Shown piece after piece: positions 25,101-36,110 of a DNA stretch of 64,000 bases; within the stretch, counting starts at the first letter, position 1, and every line of letters starts with the position of its first letter. The notes beneath the pieces were generated by a model that saw only the letters and a program-made list of their open reading frames with translations, ran no database searches and was not told where the DNA came from. Source of the DNA: Pictodentalium vernedei (Eukaryota; Mollusca; Scaphopoda; Dentaliida; Dentaliidae); assembly GCA_031216915.1 (NCBI GenBank), contig CM062292.1:1608457-1672456 (forward strand). Reading direction: 5' to 3'. A program made the position numbers and the translations under genes.

Positions 25101-26520
25101 AGTGTCTCACATACTATATACAACCTTTCCACAGTGTCCCGCGCATTACATAAACCTTTATGTCAATGCGTCACATGTTGTATACACATTTCTAGCAGTG
25201 TATCATATATTACATTTCATATAAATTGTCCCTTTTGGTGTATTCACGCGTTATATACACTTTTCCATCAGTGACTCATAGCATTATATAAACAGTTCAT
25301 GTAGCGTATCACATCTTATATAAACTGTACTCTCAGTGTACCACACATAACATAAACCTTTCCACCAGGGTGCAAGAGAGTTGTATAAACATTTTCTATC
25401 AGTGTACCAGAGCATTATATAAAACATTTCAAGTGCTGTATCACATCTTATTTGAAATGTAATCTCAGTGCACCACACATTATATAAACCGTTCCATCAG
25501 TGTACAAGAGAGTTATATAGACATTTCCATCAGTGTACCAGAGCATTATATGAACATTTCAAATAGTGTACCACATCTTATATAAACTGTACTCTCAGTG
25601 TACCACACATTATATAAACCTTTCCGTCGGTGTACCAGAGGGTTATATAAACATTTCCATCAGTGTACATTATATAAAACTTTCTGTCGGTGTACCAGAG
25701 AGTTATATAAACATTTCCATCAGTGTACCAGAGCATTATATAAACATTTCAAGTGCCGTACCACATCTTATATAAACTGTACTCTTAGTGTACCGCACAT
25801 TATATAAAACTTTCCATCAGTGTACCAGAGCTTTATATAAACATTTCAAGTAGTGTACCGCATCTTATATACACTGTACTCTCAGTGTACCACACATTAT
25901 ATAAACCTTTCCATAAGTGTACCAGAGAGTTATATAAACAGTTCCATCAGTGTAACAAAACATTATATAAACATTTCAAGTACTGTACCACATATTATAT
26001 AAACTGTACTATCAGTGTACCACACAGTATATAAAACTTCCCATCAGTGTACCAGAGCATTATATAAACATTTCAAGTAGTGTATCACATCTTATATAAA
26101 GTGTACTCTCAGTGTACCGCACATTATCTGAACCTTTCCATCAGTGTACCAGAGCATTATATAAACATTTCAAGTAGGGTACCACATCTTCTATATTATG
26201 AAAATTGTCCTCTTTGTGCACAGCACATTATATAAACCTTTCCATCAGTGTACCAGAGCATGACATAAACACAGTGTACCACATCTTATATAAATTGTAC
26301 TCTCAGTGTACCACACATTATATAAACTTTTCCATCAGTATACCAGAGCATTATATAAACATTTGAAGTACTGTACCACATCTTATTTAAACTCTACTCT
26401 CCGTGTACCACACATTATATAAACCTTTCCATCGGTGTACAGGAGCATTAGATAAATATTTCAAGTAGCGTACAACGTCTTATATAACCCTTCCAATCAT
26501 TGTACCACTCATGTTATATA
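22190..26520. repeat. 32-bp TATATAA-containing minisatellite, 64-bp dimer in part
   Basis: The basic unit is about 32 bp: CAGTGTACCACACATTATATAAACCTTTCCAT. At 22500-23640 two subtypes alternate (CAGTGTACCACACA and CAGTGAGCCACCT), giving an exact 64-bp dimer. Units from 23650 to 25280 are diverged. From 25300 on a different set of variants (ACCAGAGCATTATATAA, ACATCTTATATAAA) forms longer periods. There are about 130 monomers in all and no gene inside. Confidence 0.93.
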
Positions 26521-27300
26521 ACCATTTCAATTGGAATTGCATTGGTCGATAGTTCTGTGATTTGATTGGTCAGTTTCACGATCAAACTGCAACCTTGATC
26601 CTAAAATAATTCTCTGCTTTCTCTATACTGGCTTGGGACAAATCTGTGTCCAAAGGCGGTATGTCAAATAGCTCGAGTGTATCCCCACCCGTACAATTTG
26701 TATTTGCCATACCTAACAGGAATTACCCAATGCGGACCCTTTTGGGGGAATAATTTCTCAGAAAAGGAAAAACCTAAAGTGAATTCTGAGGGGAAGGGAG
26801 GAATTAATTTTTTGGTAGCCATAATGACCACATTCACGTCAGAGAAGAATCCTCTAAAAGGTATCCCCAAAAGGTTTCCTCTTTTGGGGTTCTTAAAGTT
26901 GTATGCAATGGTCCTGTTCTTTCAGTACACAGCTGAGGATATTAGGTATGTTCGATTATACTTAATTCTGGAATTTCCTTGTGACCTTCATTGTCCACCC
27001 ATTTGTTGTATAAAATTTATAGGCGTATCCAATGGTTAATTCAAACTATATTTGCTGCAGATGGGAGGTTAGTATTTACGTGGATTGTTTGCAATAATAA
27101 AACTATCACGTGCATAGAAGTTGATATGACTGTAATGGTAATGTGGCGGAGTCTTCACCCGTGAAAAGGTGCATTATAATACTAGCCTGCTGGCACGCGA
27201 ATTGAAATTAACTATCTGCTAGGAACTTCACACAAGTTAATACACGCATGCCACAGTCGCAATCCAGTCAAACGATAGAAAATTCATTTTAATTCTCTAT
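26521..27300. other. No gene seen
   Basis: A 120-codon plus open frame at 26677-27039 has no recognisable domain and no supporting splice or start context. Confidence 0.35.
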
Positions 27301-27302
27301 AT

Positions 27303-27656
27303 AGGTAGGGGGCGTGGTGGTTCAGTATGTAGGGATGGAGGCTGCAACCCGAGAGGTCATCGGTTCGAATTCCACCTGCAGCAACCGCATTGTTTCCTTG
27401 GGCAAGATACTTAATTTCAATTGCCAACATGGGGACACGGTGGGGTAGCGTACTTGGGTGTACAGCCCGCTGTGGGGCACCTGTCTTGAACCAATTCTAA
27501 CTCTGTATGGAGTTAATACGTTGGGCAGTCTGACAGTTGCTCGCCGTTGCTCGGTGGTTCTCCCCGGGTACTCAGGCTTCCTCCACCCGTAAAACTGTCA
27601 TGATCATGATTAGCTATTTTGCAGAAATATGTGACCTTAAACTCCAATAAATAAAT
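27303..27656 (+). mobile_element. tRNA-derived SINE
   Basis: A Pol III type 2 promoter is visible: an A-box-like GTGGTTCAGTATGTAGGG near 27314 and an exact B box GGTTCGAATTCC at 27362-27373. A longer non-tRNA body follows, with 'ttgggcaagatactta' and 'ggtggttctccccgggtactc'. It ends in an AATAAATAAATAA tail. The layout (tRNA-like head, conserved body, simple tail) is that of SINEs, mobilised by a LINE in trans. The 'ccttgggcaaga' and 'ctccccgggtactc' motifs resemble bodies of aquatic-animal SINEs, from memory only. Confidence 0.85.
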
Positions 27657-27719
27657 AATTTTATTCATTATTTTAAAATCTAATGTATTCTACTTATCGT
27701 CCCAATATGTACTCTTAAT

Positions 27720-27822
27720 TTGCTGAGTATTTTCAAGGCATTTTTCATCAAATCTAGTCATGGCCGCATTGAAGCAGCCATGACAAGATTTGATAAAAAA
27801 TTCATTGAAATTTAACTCAAGG
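27720..27822. repeat. Imperfect hairpin, about 100 bp
   Basis: The inner arms TCAAATCTAGTCATGG / CCATGACAAGATTTGA pair around a short loop, with looser pairing outside. It may be a small foldback element. A miRNA-like precursor is only a formal possibility. Confidence 0.5.
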
Positions 27823-28940
27823 AATCATTCGTGAAGAAATTCATTCATTTTACAGGTCTAAAATTTGATTAAATGTACCCTGATTATATATGTTGCAGTA
27901 GTAGGGGTAATTCTGTCCTGGGTAGGAATATATGTTAGAAGCATCCAAGGAGTTAATGATGGTTTTCGCAAATATCTTTCAGTCTTTGGGTATTTTTCAG
28001 CATAAACAATGAGTGGAGTTTCGACGATGCTGCTGAACGTGAATATCAGTGTGAGATCCATAGCTTTGACCCAAGGTATGTAATCTGCAGTTGTTAGGTT
28101 TTTAACATTCCTTATGTTTTTAATCCTCTTTTAAGCCTTGAATGAGGCCTGTTTGCTGCGATGGCCTTGTAGGATATAGAACTTTTCTAATAAGTAGTGA
28201 TTTCATATGAAATTTCTGTACGGAGTTCATTGAAATCGAATCCAACCTGAGGTTTACAAAGACTCAGATTGATTTTTAGTGAGAGAGATTCAAATCGTGA
28301 CCAATCTGAATTTATTTTTATCACATAATATTAATTACACAGTTTGTTGGTGGCCTAATATGATATGTTATATCTCACGTGACTTCCTTGCATTCTGATT
28401 GGCTGAAAGATGATACCCTATTTCGTGCAGTTTGCACCCACAGAACTGACACTACACCCAGGCACTACACGTTTTCTATATTTAGCACACTACTATATCA
28501 GTTTTCTTTTCATACTGGGCGAATAAAACTGATCAGGCTAAATTTAAAAATCGATTCACAGAGGCACAACATCCACAAAACGACCCGGAAAGAAATCTTT
28601 GTGGAAAAATGTATCGATTTTCCATCGTTGAAGTCACATTTTCCGAGGCGTTCGTTTTATTCCATGAGATGATCCATATCTCGTTTCGAAGAGAATGATC
28701 CATACCTGGGTCCAACTTTCATGAGAACGCGTCCGGATATGAAAAATCGTTTGTTTCGCTGCTCATTAGGCTTTTCCCTCTGGAAAAGACTATTGTTTTT
28801 TTTTTGTTTTTTTTTTTTTTTTTTCCACACATTTTGTCCGTACGATTCAGAAGCCATTTTCGAACCGATTTTCACGAAATTTTGCACACGTATAGAGGGG
28901 CATAAAATCTAAAAATGTACCGAAGCGGAATTTTCGATTT
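27823..28940. other. No gene seen; one arm of an inverted pair
   Basis: Bases 28335-28372 (TTACACAGTTTGTTGGTGGCC...) recur inverted at 32084-32119. A T homopolymer tract is at 28796-28824. Open frames are short. Confidence 0.4.
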
Positions 28941-31270
28941 AACCCTTATTTCGTCAGAATTTGCAAAAAACTGCCAAAATTGGGGTTTATCGGCACTTTC
29001 TCGAAATATGTCTTGTAGATTTTTTTTTATACATTCGCCATTGCTAGACCTGTCTGTGACACGCCCTTTGAAACACACGACATATCAGGCGATGCATATG
29101 GTAACCCTCCACAGGCTGCCAAATATCGAAATTTTGATGAAATAGGCCGGTTTCAGGCCCCCACTGCACCCAAACAATACACGAGAGATAAACATAACTT
29201 CCTTTATTGGGAGTGGAATTCACCGCGGATCATTTTTGTCAGTAATAAGGGTGTTAAAAAAACCAAGCGTTAACCCGTTTTGGGCTGGTTAAACAGCAAT
29301 ACCCTCATAAAGCTCAAAAATTCGTATTTTCCGTGGATTTCTCTAAACGAGTCTTGTAGATTTTCAAGAAAAATTTTTCACTCCCAGGCCTTGGTGTGAC
29401 AATAGAAGATGCATGGACAAAATACTGCGGCGAGCATTTGTTAACCCTCCATGGGTTGCTAAAAGTAAAAATTGTGTTAAAATGGGCTGTTTTTGGACAC
29501 CAACAGCACCCACTTGGTGTACCACCGACAATGGTTCTTTCTTTTATCGAACGCAAAATTGATGGGGAAACATTTTTGATAGTTGTAAGGGTATTCAAAA
29601 GTCGAAGTCTTAACCCATTTTGGACTGGTTAAAGAGAGATACCCCTTAAAGGCTTAAAATTCCCATTTTCTGTGGATTTCTCTAAAAGCAACTTGTAGGT
29701 TTTCAGGAAAAAATGACTATTCGCAGGTCTTTGTGTGACATTACAAGATGCATGGACAAAATATTTCGGTGATCATTTATTAACCCTCTACAGGTTGCTA
29801 AGCATCGTAATTTTGTTGAAATAGGCTGTTTTCAGATGCGCACAGCACCCAACGCATACCCGAGAGATAAACGTAATCTACTTTGATGGAAGTGGAATTC
29901 ACCGAGGACCAAATTTGTTAGTAATAAGGGTATTCAAAAAACCAAGCATTAACCCCTTTTGGGATGGTTAATAGCAATACCCATCAAAAGCTTAAAAAAT
30001 CATATTTTCCCTGAATTTCTTTACAAGCGTCTCGTAGGGTTTCAAGAGAAAATGGCCGTGGATAGGTCTTAGAGTCACATTACCAGTTACATGGATAAAA
30101 TATTCAGATACGCATTTGTTAACCCTCCATGGGCTGCTAAATATCAAAATTTCGAAAAAAAAGTAGTCTGTTTTTGGACACCAACAACATCAAATTGGAA
30201 TGCTGCAGAGAAACATAACTTCTTTTACCGGACGGAAAAAACTGATAGGGAAAATTTTTAGTAAGTAGTAAGGGTATTCAAAAAATGAGATCTTAACCCA
30301 CTTTTGCCCGGTTAAGATGTACCCCTTAAAAGCTTAAAATTCCCATTTTCTGTGGATTTCTTCAAAGAATCTAGTAAGTATTCAAGAGAAATTGGCCATT
30401 TGCAGGTCTTGGAGTGACATTACAAGTTGCATTAACAAAAAATTCCGGTAAGTGTTTGTTAACCCTCCAGAGGCAGCAAATTTTGAGAAAAATGGGCTGT
30501 ACTTGGCCACCCATTACACCCAATGTGTACCTGCGAGATGAACATAACCACCTTCATTAGAAGTGGGAGTCACGGAGGATCATTTTTGTAAGTAATGAAG
30601 GTATTCATAAAACCAAGCATTAACCCGTTTAGAGCTGGTTACAGGGTGATACCCCTCAAAAGGTTAAAAATTCATGTTATCCGAGGATTTCTCTAAAACA
30701 TCACGTAGATTTTCAAGAAAAATTGGTCTTTCTCAGATCTCAGTGTGAATTACAAGTTGCATGTACAAAATATTCCAGTAAGCATTTGTTAACCCTATTC
30801 TGGTTCTCAAACATCAAAATGTTGAAAAGTGGGCTGTGTTTGCATACCTGCAGCACCCAAAGTTAAGAGGAAAAATCAACATAAGTGGAAGTAGAATTCA
30901 CTGAGAATTATTTTTATAAGTAATAAGCGTATTAGAAAAACAACCCTTAACCCGTTTTGGGCTGGATAAACAATTATACCCATCAACAGCTTAAAATTCA
31001 TGTTCGCCCTGGATTTCTCTGAAAACATCACGTAGATTTTTAAGTAAAAATGGACATTCACAGTTTTTGGTGTGAAATTACAAGTTGCATGAATAAATAT
31101 TCCTGTTAACACTTGTTAACCCTTAACACGCTGCCAAACATCAATATTTTGGATACATTTGAGATAAAACGGACCATTTTCAAATAGATACAGCACTCAG
31201 TGGTTATGTGTCAAACAAACATAACTCCTTTTGTCGGTCATTAACTTGTTGGACGACGATATTGATATTA
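28940..31270. repeat. ~335-bp satellite, about seven copies
   Basis: The motif 'taacccgttttgggctggtta' recurs about every 335-340 bp (near 29270, 29612, 29949, 30293, 30620, 30947). It is followed by 'ttttccgtggatttctctaaa', 'tgtgacattacaagatgcatggacaaaat' and 'tttgttaaccctcca'. Copies differ by substitutions and small indels. Confidence 0.88.
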
Positions 31271-31909
31271 ACCCTCTCCACCGTTAATGATGGTTTTTAC
31301 CTAAACCATTTTTTTATCAAACTGAGTCATTTGAGACTTCTATACTCACCTTTTTCATGACATCAATGAAGGAACTTCAGTGAGACAGTCAAAAGCAATT
31401 CATCATACACTGTGGGGTCATGACAAATCATGGAATCTCATCGGGAAAAGCCATGATTCTCCAGAATCATAAAGTCTAGTATTATTTCGCTATTTAATGT
31501 ATGTTTTGGGCAGTAAACGAATAAATAATGGAATTCAATTGAATCTTCGGAGTTTGTATCCCGTGCTGACCTATTTGGTAATGTATAGTGTGACAAATGT
31601 GTGGAAATTGTGAAACTGCGTTATCAAATTTCGAAAATTTTAGTTTTCATTCGCGAGTTGCGCGATTCTAGAATACACAGTTCCGTTTGGGGGAAATGTT
31701 TTGTTTACCCGTATCGACCGATTCAAAATCTGTCTTCTGCTCATATCAATAATCAAGTTGGCCGTGTTTTGGAAGAAGGAAATGTTTTTTAAAAACTACA
31801 TGGTATTTTTTTCTATATAACGCTGGTTGGTAGGGTTGCTACCTTGGTAATAGATTAACAAATCGGACAGATGTTTTTCGTGATGGGTGTTCGATATAAT
31901 ATAAGGATT

Positions 31910-32087
31910 AGTGCATGTCTTGTCGTTGACTACGCCCATATAGTGACCAGTGAGGTGGTGTAGTTCCCTCCGCTTCGCGGCGGGAACTACACCACCTCAC
32001 TGGGCACTATATGGGCGTAGTCAACTCCAAGCCATGCACTATTCTTTAAATATATGGTGTCAGTTAATAATTAACTGACACCATATA
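31910..32087. mobile_element. Two adjacent foldback palindromes
   Basis: Arms at 31910-32040 pair almost perfectly: AGTGCATG, GACTACGCCCATATAGTG and TGAGGTGGTGTAGTTCCC are mirrored on the other side of a short CG-rich loop. A second, perfect palindrome (TATATGGTGTCAGTTAA, taa, then its complement) follows at 32051-32087. They look like nested or adjoining MITEs. Confidence 0.82.
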
Positions 32088-32214
32088 TACCATATTGGGC
32101 CACCAACAAACTGTGTAACGAATATATCTTACCGACTGCTGCATCGATGCGCAGAACTAATAACAACAGCGATCAAAATTAAATGAGAGAATTCTCACAA
32201 TGTGTTCACGGGTC

Positions 32215-32255
32215 TTTGCCTTGTTACAATTTATGGGAGAGTGCAACAAGGCAAA
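32215..32255. mobile_element. Deleted copy of the TTTGCCTTGTTGC foldback
   Basis: Carries TTTGCCTTGTTACAATTTAT and GGGAGAGTGC, then closes early with GCAACAAGGCAAA. Same family as 6711-6763, with the second half of the loop missing. Confidence 0.7.
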
Positions 32256-32930
32256 TTCATGCATACCAAACAGTTTCATTTTGAAGATAACATGACACAC
32301 ATCCACAGAGTACTGAAGCCTTTTAAGTTGCCTTGCCTGCACTTCAGACCAAATATGGGCACCCAACACTCAATCTTTCAACTTGAAGCGTTTATCGGCT
32401 GCCGCCATTTTGAATAATCAATGAACAAAGGGGGGATTACCCATAGCTGCCAGCGTATATTGATGTTGACAGGCAGTACCCGGCCCTTTGGACCTCTATG
32501 TCACCTCTTTATAGAGAAACGCCGCTTTCCAATTGAATGCTCCATTACAGCCACACACCCATTCATTCTTACACTTTTATTCTCTGAGTCATTCGTTCAT
32601 TCATTTGCCATTCTTTCATGCCCATATTTCCAAGCATTCATTAATCCATTCAGTCTCATTCCTACTCACATATTTCACACACTGTTCTGTTGATTTTCAC
32701 GATGTAACCGTATATAAAGGCAAGCAATTTCAGGCGTCCGGTCATTTAGATAATAAAGTATGTCTTAAATCTACTCATTCACATCAATTGTTGCACACAC
32801 AATCATTTCATCTTCAACATACATTTAAAGGCATCATCAAAATCACAGCTCATTCGCTTCCACCGCAATTCAAGTGATAAGGTAAATTTCAATGAGGCCT
32901 GTTCTACTCTATGTCGCGCCCTCAGATCGA
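32256..32930. other. No gene seen
   Basis: A short 'cattcattca'-rich stretch lies at 32560-32670. Otherwise unremarkable. Confidence 0.35.
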
Positions 32931-32950
32931 TAGGGTACTCACTGCGCTTT

Positions 32951-33699
32951 TTGCGTAGCCTGAATTCTCAAACTCTGAAAAAGCTTGAAAGTCCAGCTGA
33001 AACTATTGATTTCGAACCACTGAAAATTGAACACAACAGACCGTTGCAGAATGGTAGTGGCGCGCTATTTAATTGCAAAAAGCCTCGTTGTAGATTGCAT
33101 ACTTTTTTGCCTGCCGAGAAAGAGGACTTTTCCTCCGAACAAACGAGAAATTGTTATCAGATCCGTAACCCCCTCCATTGTGATTCACCAAACATTATTT
33201 ACCTTATCACATGTAAGCGCTGCGGAAACAGTATGTTGGTTAAAGTCAAAATCCTTTCCGAGAACGTGCTTCTAGACACAAACAGGATATAAAACATAAT
33301 GCTGATGCTCCAGTAGCACAACATTTTAACCTTCCTGACCATTCTTTGGGCGATTTCGAAATCCATCCTATTGAAGAACCACAAATTAAAGACACATTAG
33401 AAGAAACGGATGAATTTAGAAAAAAACGTGACGCTTTTTGGATAAATACGCTTCAAACCCTCTGGCCATTTGGTATGAACATATCAGAGGGCGAATGCGA
33501 ACGGAGGTTCATCATTCCTTTCACTTTAACGTACAACAGAATGAATATCGAAATAGCAAAAATGTTAAAAGATGAATTCAATTTTACCAATGCTAAATTA
33601 AATGAACCTTTAAATCTTCGACCTGTCATCGCCTATAAGAAAAACAAAAGCTTGCGAAACATCCTGGTAAGGACTAAATTGGAGCCCATCAATGAATAA
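32951..33699 (+). pseudogene. GIY-YIG endonuclease domain, probably C-terminus of a Penelope-like retroelement
   Basis: This plus-strand segment encodes the 3' part of a retroelement protein in two frames. The first frame (32951-33292) has paired Cys motifs (CKKPRC) and the GIY-side strand IIYLITCKRC. The YVG half, the Arg helix (FRERASRHKQDI) and 'HFNLPDHS' continue in another phase after a one-base slip near 33230 and a TAA. The second open frame (33346-33699) holds the end, including 'FWINTLQTLWPFGMN' and 'SLRNILVRTKL'. Order and motifs fit the GIY-YIG endonuclease of Penelope-like elements, which nicks target DNA for reverse transcription. No reverse transcriptase lies upstream, so this is a 5'-truncated, decayed copy. 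A GIY-YIG-bearing LINE is an alternative. Confidence 0.75.
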
Positions 33700-33891
33700 C
33701 ATCAATTATTGCCAGTCAGCTTAACCAGTTCCTAAGCTCATCACTTTGTTTAAATCAATTTTATGTATTTTTTGTCATTTTTGAAACCCATCAGGGTTCA
33801 GTAAATGAAAACAATTTTTCGACGGCATATTAAAAGAAAAAAACGTTTCAGTAGGAAATGTCTGTACCAGTGCGATTTTTTAAACTAAAAA

Positions 33892-33894
33892 ACA

Positions 33895-33954
<60 letters not shown>

Positions 33955-33976
33955 CTCACGCACGCACGCACGCACG
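33892..33976. repeat. (ACGC)n microsatellite
   Basis: About 85 bp of tetranucleotide repeat with one substitution (CACT). Confidence 0.97.
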
Positions 33977-34159
33977 AAATGTCAACTGATGGCACATGAC
34001 TGCCATTGACTGGACACTACCAAGTGGTCGCTCTAATTTTCAGACCGTTTACGAAGTTGCAAAATTAAACACGCACTCATATTTGCATTGTGAATGTAAC
34101 TACATACTTTCTTTATTGATTACGCCGTTATCTAATACAACGAATGGGTGCTGTCAACT

Positions 34160-34394
34160 GATGACTTTCGGTGTAAAAAAGTGAATGATACACACTTTCA
34201 ACTGATGGCCATATTCTATACACACGGGCAAATGATGGTCATACCTTATACACGGGCGTAAATGTTAGCCGCGATTCATACACACGTGCAACTGATGTTC
34301 ACGACTTGAACGCACATGCAAATGATGTTCAAGTATTAAGCGCAATCGCACATGATGGTCGTTACTTAAACATACGCAAATGTTGTTCATCATT
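34160..34394. repeat. Degenerate ~36-bp minisatellite
   Basis: Repeats of the type 'ATACACACGGGCAAATGATGGTC'. Spacing is irregular and divergence high. Confidence 0.6.
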
Positions 34395-34494
34395 GCCAGG
34401 CAGTGTTGCAGAGGGTTCGAATCCCGGCGGGGGATCAGAAACCAACATTCAAAATTCCTCTAAAACATGATTGTGTCATTTGAAAAACACACAC
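34395..34494 (+). mobile_element. 5'-truncated SINE-like copy with B box
   Basis: Starts inside the tRNA-like head and includes GGTTCGAATCCCGG (from 34414). It then matches the second copy at 34655-34790 through 'ggggatcagaaac' to 'gattgtgtcatttgaaaaac'. Confidence 0.65.
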
Positions 34495-34654
34495 AAGCCC
34501 GTGCCAGTCTTCGTCTGAGGTCATCCGCAGCACTTTCGTCGTACTGCAGCCAGCGCCTTCCACACTTTCACGCTGCTGCCGAAAGGAAGATGAACCAAGT
34601 AATCATGAGGACTTCATCTAAAAAGCTAGATTCCAGACATTGTTTTTGACGGTG

Positions 34655-34790
34655 TGCAATGGTCTAGTAGTTTAGGCGTTGGATTCCTGATTGTCAGGCG
34701 GTATTGCCGAGGGTTCGAATCCCGGCGGGGGATCAGAAACTAACATTCTAAATTCCTCTGAAACATGATTGTGTCATTTGAAAAACATAC
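34655..34790 (+). mobile_element. SINE-like element with tRNA-derived head
   Basis: An A-box-like TGGTCTAGTAGTTTAGGCG is followed by GGTTCGAATCCC (34712-34723), then a body shared with the copy 260 bp upstream. The head does not fold as an intact tRNA gene in my reading, so I call it SINE-derived and not tRNA. Different family from the SINE at 27.3 kb. Confidence 0.65.
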
Positions 34791-34804
34791 ACACACAATT
34801 CATC

Positions 34805-35001
34805 AGTTACGGCGCATTACTTATCGCAGCGCGCTGAGAAATGTTGTTTGTTCTTTCCCAGTTTCGATCCCTCACTGGACAACAAATAAACAAGAAAATG
34901 AATTGTTCCATGTTACTTGGCGCAATTTGGTGGTTTAGTTTGGGTTTCCCGTCAATAAAATCTAACATGTATATTGCTTTAAAGCAATATACGCCGTAAC
35001 T
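34805..35001. mobile_element. Possible small inverted-repeat element, ~197 bp
   Basis: Ends AGTTACGGCGCAT and ATACGCCGTAACT are inverted repeats with one mismatch. No clear target duplication and no coding content. Confidence 0.45.
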
Positions 35002-36021
35002 CACCAAAAAAATGGTAAAACCTCACAGTCCGTTCTAAATTATTTCCCGTTTTCATTGTTCAGACAGCTGGTTCACACCAGTAAAACACAGTAAAACAAT
35101 TATTGGGGGAATGTGTTAAACATTACCTAGCGTCCATTGGGGCGAGATGTGTTTTAGGTTACTTCACATACCATGTCATAATATTACAGTAAAACCGTTG
35201 ATAATTTTTGCTGGACGGACGTAATGATGCACAAAAAACATCGCTAGCTGTCGTGCATCATTTGATATAATGTGCATGGACTGATCATTTAAAAATACTA
35301 ATGAGAAAAAATTGTTCATAGATCAAATACTAAAAGAAAACAAGAGAAAAGGAACCCATGAAATCCCAAATCTCGTGCCGCGATTGAACTGTGTCCTCAC
35401 CTTATGAAAACGAAAAAAGCGGCCAAAAGCTAAATGTATGGGAATTTTGGCTGTTGGTGGTCATCCGTTATGATATTGTGCAACTCTTGTTATATATATA
35501 TGTAAAATATAGTCCGCGCACCGATGTTAGAAGACTTCAAATCCACGTTATTGGACCATCGACTCATGTGAGCTGTCGCATCAAATTCCACCAGGGGTAT
35601 CTGCGAGGTATTGATACTGATACCGATATCGTGTATGTCCCATAGGGACATAGAACATTCTAGCACTCAGCCGACGATATATATAGAGGAAAGCGGTGAA
35701 TGTGTAACCGGAAACAAATTGATTTGGGGGTTACGTTAACTACAGGGCATATCCTACACACATGGTCAACTGCAGGCCTTTTTTGTATACACCACCAACT
35801 GATAGCTTTCCGTTTCTTTTACACACAGCCAACTTCAAGCCATGCCATTTACACACACTCAATTGCAAGCGATGTCTTATAGCCAACGATAAGCGGGTGG
35901 ATTCCACTGAATATCATTTAAGAGATGTTATAAAATTTTGTTCATGCAGTAAATTTATTTTTAGCCCAGAATGACTGGGAATGTGGTGTCCAAAGAACTC
36001 CCAGGACTTGCTGCGAACTAT
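35002..36021. other. No gene seen; short degenerate minisatellite
   Basis: Bases 35760-35885 hold diverged repeats of 'tacacacagccaactgcaagccatg', related to 37195-37440. Nothing else is recognisable. Confidence 0.4.
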
Positions 36022-36110
36022 AGAGACGTCAGATAATCAAGAAAGAATTGAAAGATTCTCTCGTGGAAAAGGATAGGGAAGAAGCGAGATGATCGTTTCA
36101 TAAATTGTTT
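36022..36110 (+). pseudogene. Stray fragment of a Polinton gene
   Basis: About 85 bp is nearly identical to the 3' end of the coiled-coil membrane protein gene inside the Polinton (44550-44637): both contain GAAAGAATTGAA, then GATTCTCTCGT and GGATAGGGAAGAAGC, and both end in the same TGA followed by TTTCATAAATTGTT. A handful of substitutions separate them. It lies 1.9 kb outside the Polinton, in the same orientation, and is a relic of a second copy or of a local rearrangement. Confidence 0.8.

Noticed and set aside
22190..26520. CRISPR array
   Set aside because: Repeats are contiguous with no unique spacers, no cas genes are present and the genome is eukaryotic. The same applies to every other array here.
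27720..27822. microRNA gene
   Set aside because: The hairpin is plausible in size, but outer pairing is loose and many foldback elements of this kind are present.
33700..33880. Hammerhead ribozyme downstream of the Penelope-like fragment
   Set aside because: Such ribozymes occur in Penelope-like elements, but I could not find the conserved CTGATGA and GAAA core in the right spacing on either strand.
34655..34790. tRNA gene
   Set aside because: It has A- and B-box-like motifs, but the head does not form a full cloverleaf and a second copy shares the downstream body, which points to a SINE.
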